This document shows, piece after piece, positions 62,802 to 64,000 of a stretch of DNA of 64,000 bases. The DNA is from Burkholderiaceae bacterium (GTDB taxonomy: Bacteria; Pseudomonadota; Gammaproteobacteria; Burkholderiales; Burkholderiaceae_C): NCBI GenBank assembly GCA_024710165.1, contig JANJVG010000004.1, positions 1 through 64,000 on the forward strand. Reading direction: 5' to 3'. The position numbers were made by a program, and so were the translations under genes. Position 1 is the first letter of the stretch. Every line of letters begins with the position of its first letter. Under the pieces are notes generated by a model, which was given only the letters and a program-made list of their open reading frames with translations, did no database searches and had not been told where the DNA came from.

Positions 62802-64000
62802 ATGAAATTTGCTATCAAGGCTGTAGCTGCTTCCGTAATCCTGGCGAGCGCTGGCGGCGCTTTTGCTCAAAAAGGCGAGACCGTCAAGATTGCCTGGCTC
62901 GACCCGCTTTCCGGCCTGATGGCGGCCGTGGGAACGAACCAGCTCAAGAGCTTCCAGTTCATTGCCGAGGAGTTCAACAAGAAGAACGCTGCCGGCGTGA
63001 AGTTCGAGATCATCGGCATCGACAACAAGCTCAGCCCCCAGGAAACCTCCAGCGCGCTGCGTTCGGCCATGGACCAGGGTGCACGCTATGTGGTGCAGGG
63101 CAACGGCTCCGGCCCTGCGCTGGCCATCATGGATGCGCTGGAAAAGCACAACGCCCGCAACCCCGGCAAGGAAGTGGTGTTCCTGAACTATGCCGCCGTC
63201 GACCCGGACCTGACCAACAGCAAGTGCAGCTACTGGCATTTCCGCCTGGATGCAGACACCTCCATGAAGATGGAGGCGCTGACGACCTACATGAAGGATC
63301 TGCCTGAGGTCAAAAAGGTCTACCTGATCAACCAGAACTACTCGCACGGCCACCAGGTTTCCAAGTTCGCCAAGGACATCATGAAGCGCAAGCGCCCCGA
63401 CGTGCAGTTTGTCGGCGACGACCTGCACCCCCTGGCGCAGGTGCGCGATTTCTCGCCCTACATTGCCAAGATCAAGGCTTCGGGCGCCGACAGCGTGATC
63501 ACGGGCAACTGGGGTTCCGACCTGGCGCTGCTCATCAAGGCCGCCAACGATGCGGGCCTGAACAACGTCAACTTCTACACCTACTACGGCTCGGTCACGG
63601 GCAGCCCCACCGCCATGGGTGCCGCTGCAGCCGGCCGTGTGTACATGGTGGCCTATGCCCACATGAACCTGCCCGGCCCCCTGAACCAGATCGTGGTGGA
63701 CTACAAGAAGAAGTTCAACGACGACATGTACACCGGCGCTGTCTATCACGCCTTCTCCATGCTGACGGAAGCCTTCGTCAAGACCAAGTCCACCGACCCC
63801 GTCAAGGTGGCGGCGGCCATGGAAGGCATGAAGTTCAAGAGCTTCAACGGCGAGGTCGAAATGCGCAAGACCGACCACCAGCTCCAGCAAGGCCTGTTCA
63901 TTTCCAAGTGGGAAAAGGCTGGTGGCAAGTACCCGCTGGACTCGGAGAACACGGGCCACACCTTTGTCCCGGTCAAGTACTACGAGCCCTACGTGGCTAG
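62802..64000 (+). CDS. Branched-chain amino acid-type ABC substrate-binding protein, cut by window end
   Basis: ATG 62802 is followed by a signal peptide (MKFAIKAVAASVILASAGGA then FA) and the mature start QKGETVKIAWLDPLSGLMAAVG. The open frame continues to the last base without a stop (about 399 residues seen), ending ...TFVPVKYYEPYVA, so only a few residues are missing. Features are those of LivK-type receptors: YVVQGNGSGPA, NYSHGHQVSKFAKDIMKRKRPDVQFVGDDLHPLAQVRDFSPYIAKIKASGADSVITGNWGSDLALLIKAA. GGAGA lies upstream of the start. Confidence 0.93.
   Translation, partial: MKFAIKAVAASVILASAGGAFAQKGETVKIAWLDPLSGLMAAVGTNQLKSFQFIAEEFNKKNAAGVKFEIIGIDNKLSPQETSSALRSAMDQGARYVVQGNGSGPALAIMDALEKHNARNPGKEVVFLNYAAVDPDLTNSKCSYWHFRLDADTSMKMEALTTYMKDLPEVKKVYLINQNYSHGHQVSKFAKDIMKRKRPDVQFVGDDLHPLAQVRDFSPYIAKIKASGADSVITGNWGSDLALLIKAANDAGLNNVNFYTYYGSVTGSPTAMGAAAAGRVYMVAYAHMNLPGPLNQIVVDYKKKFNDDMYTGAVYHAFSMLTEAFVKTKSTDPVKVAAAMEGMKFKSFNGEVEMRKTDHQLQQGLFISKWEKAGGKYPLDSENTGHTFVPVKYYEPYVA

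Noticed and set aside
1-64000. CRISPR array, rRNA or insertion sequence
   Set aside because: No regularly spaced direct repeats, no rRNA sequence and no transposase frame were seen in the window.

Overview
This GC-rich window comes from a betaproteobacterial chromosome. The host genes (a short second infA copy, selO-msrB-yciB-bolA-parvulin, LivK-type binding proteins, metY) and a dispersed AGCGCTT-type hairpin repeat point to the Comamonadaceae, close to Acidovorax, Alicycliphilus or Diaphorobacter. This placement is inference from gene content; no search was run.

Layout. 1-12035 is host chromosome: the 3' end of an ABC substrate-binding protein, a zinc-type dehydrogenase, a 7TM diguanylate cyclase, metY, a P-type ATPase, a U32 peptidase-like RNA-modification protein, psd and infA. 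In infA, codon 5 reads TAA where the family has a glutamate codon. At 12036-12112 lies tRNA-Pro(TGG), the attachment site of a complete-looking lambda-like siphovirus prophage of about 43.3 kb. It is bounded by a 53-bp direct repeat (12064-12116 and 55342-55394). The chromosome resumes with a DUF1624 membrane protein, a parvulin, bolA, yciB, msrB, selO, a Crp/Fnr regulator, an acyl-CoA ligase and another ABC substrate-binding protein cut by the window end.

Prophage organisation. A leftward early operon (20052 down to 12141) runs from a KilA-N protein through about 19 small genes, mostly joined by ATGA stop/start overlaps, to an excisionase-like DUF4224 protein, the integrase and a zinc-ribbon protein at attL. 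The lysogeny region (20.2-24.3 kb) encodes an XRE repressor, a HipA-like kinase with a partner protein, and a toxin-antitoxin-SecB-like-chaperone (TAC) cassette. It is bracketed by two promoters with the same geometry: -35 and -10 boxes 17 bp apart, with the same 11-bp palindromic operator TAGTCSGACTA overlapping each -10 box. I read these as PL (20091-20130) and PR (24318-24357). The rightward early region carries a YdaS/Cro-like protein, three counter-oriented small genes, small DNA-binding proteins, an HNH protein, a replication protein and a DnaB helicase. Then follow TerS/TerL, a Q-like regulator, portal, S49 protease with an internal scaffold start, decoration, capsid, neck and tail genes, a 1328-aa tape measure, a repeat-rich tail tip, and a lysis cassette (membrane proteins, holin-like, SAR lysozyme, Rz with nested Rz1).

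Most unusual points: the TAC cassette and the HipA-like kinase cassette stacked inside the immunity region; the dispersed hairpin repeat inserted into coding sequence of selO, the terminase, the Cro-like gene and a small membrane gene; the infA nonsense codon; an antisense 59-aa membrane-protein gene sitting where tail-assembly chaperones normally are; and tail-tip proteins made of tandem modules. Two leftward-operon genes look frameshifted. No CRISPR array, rRNA or insertion sequence was seen.
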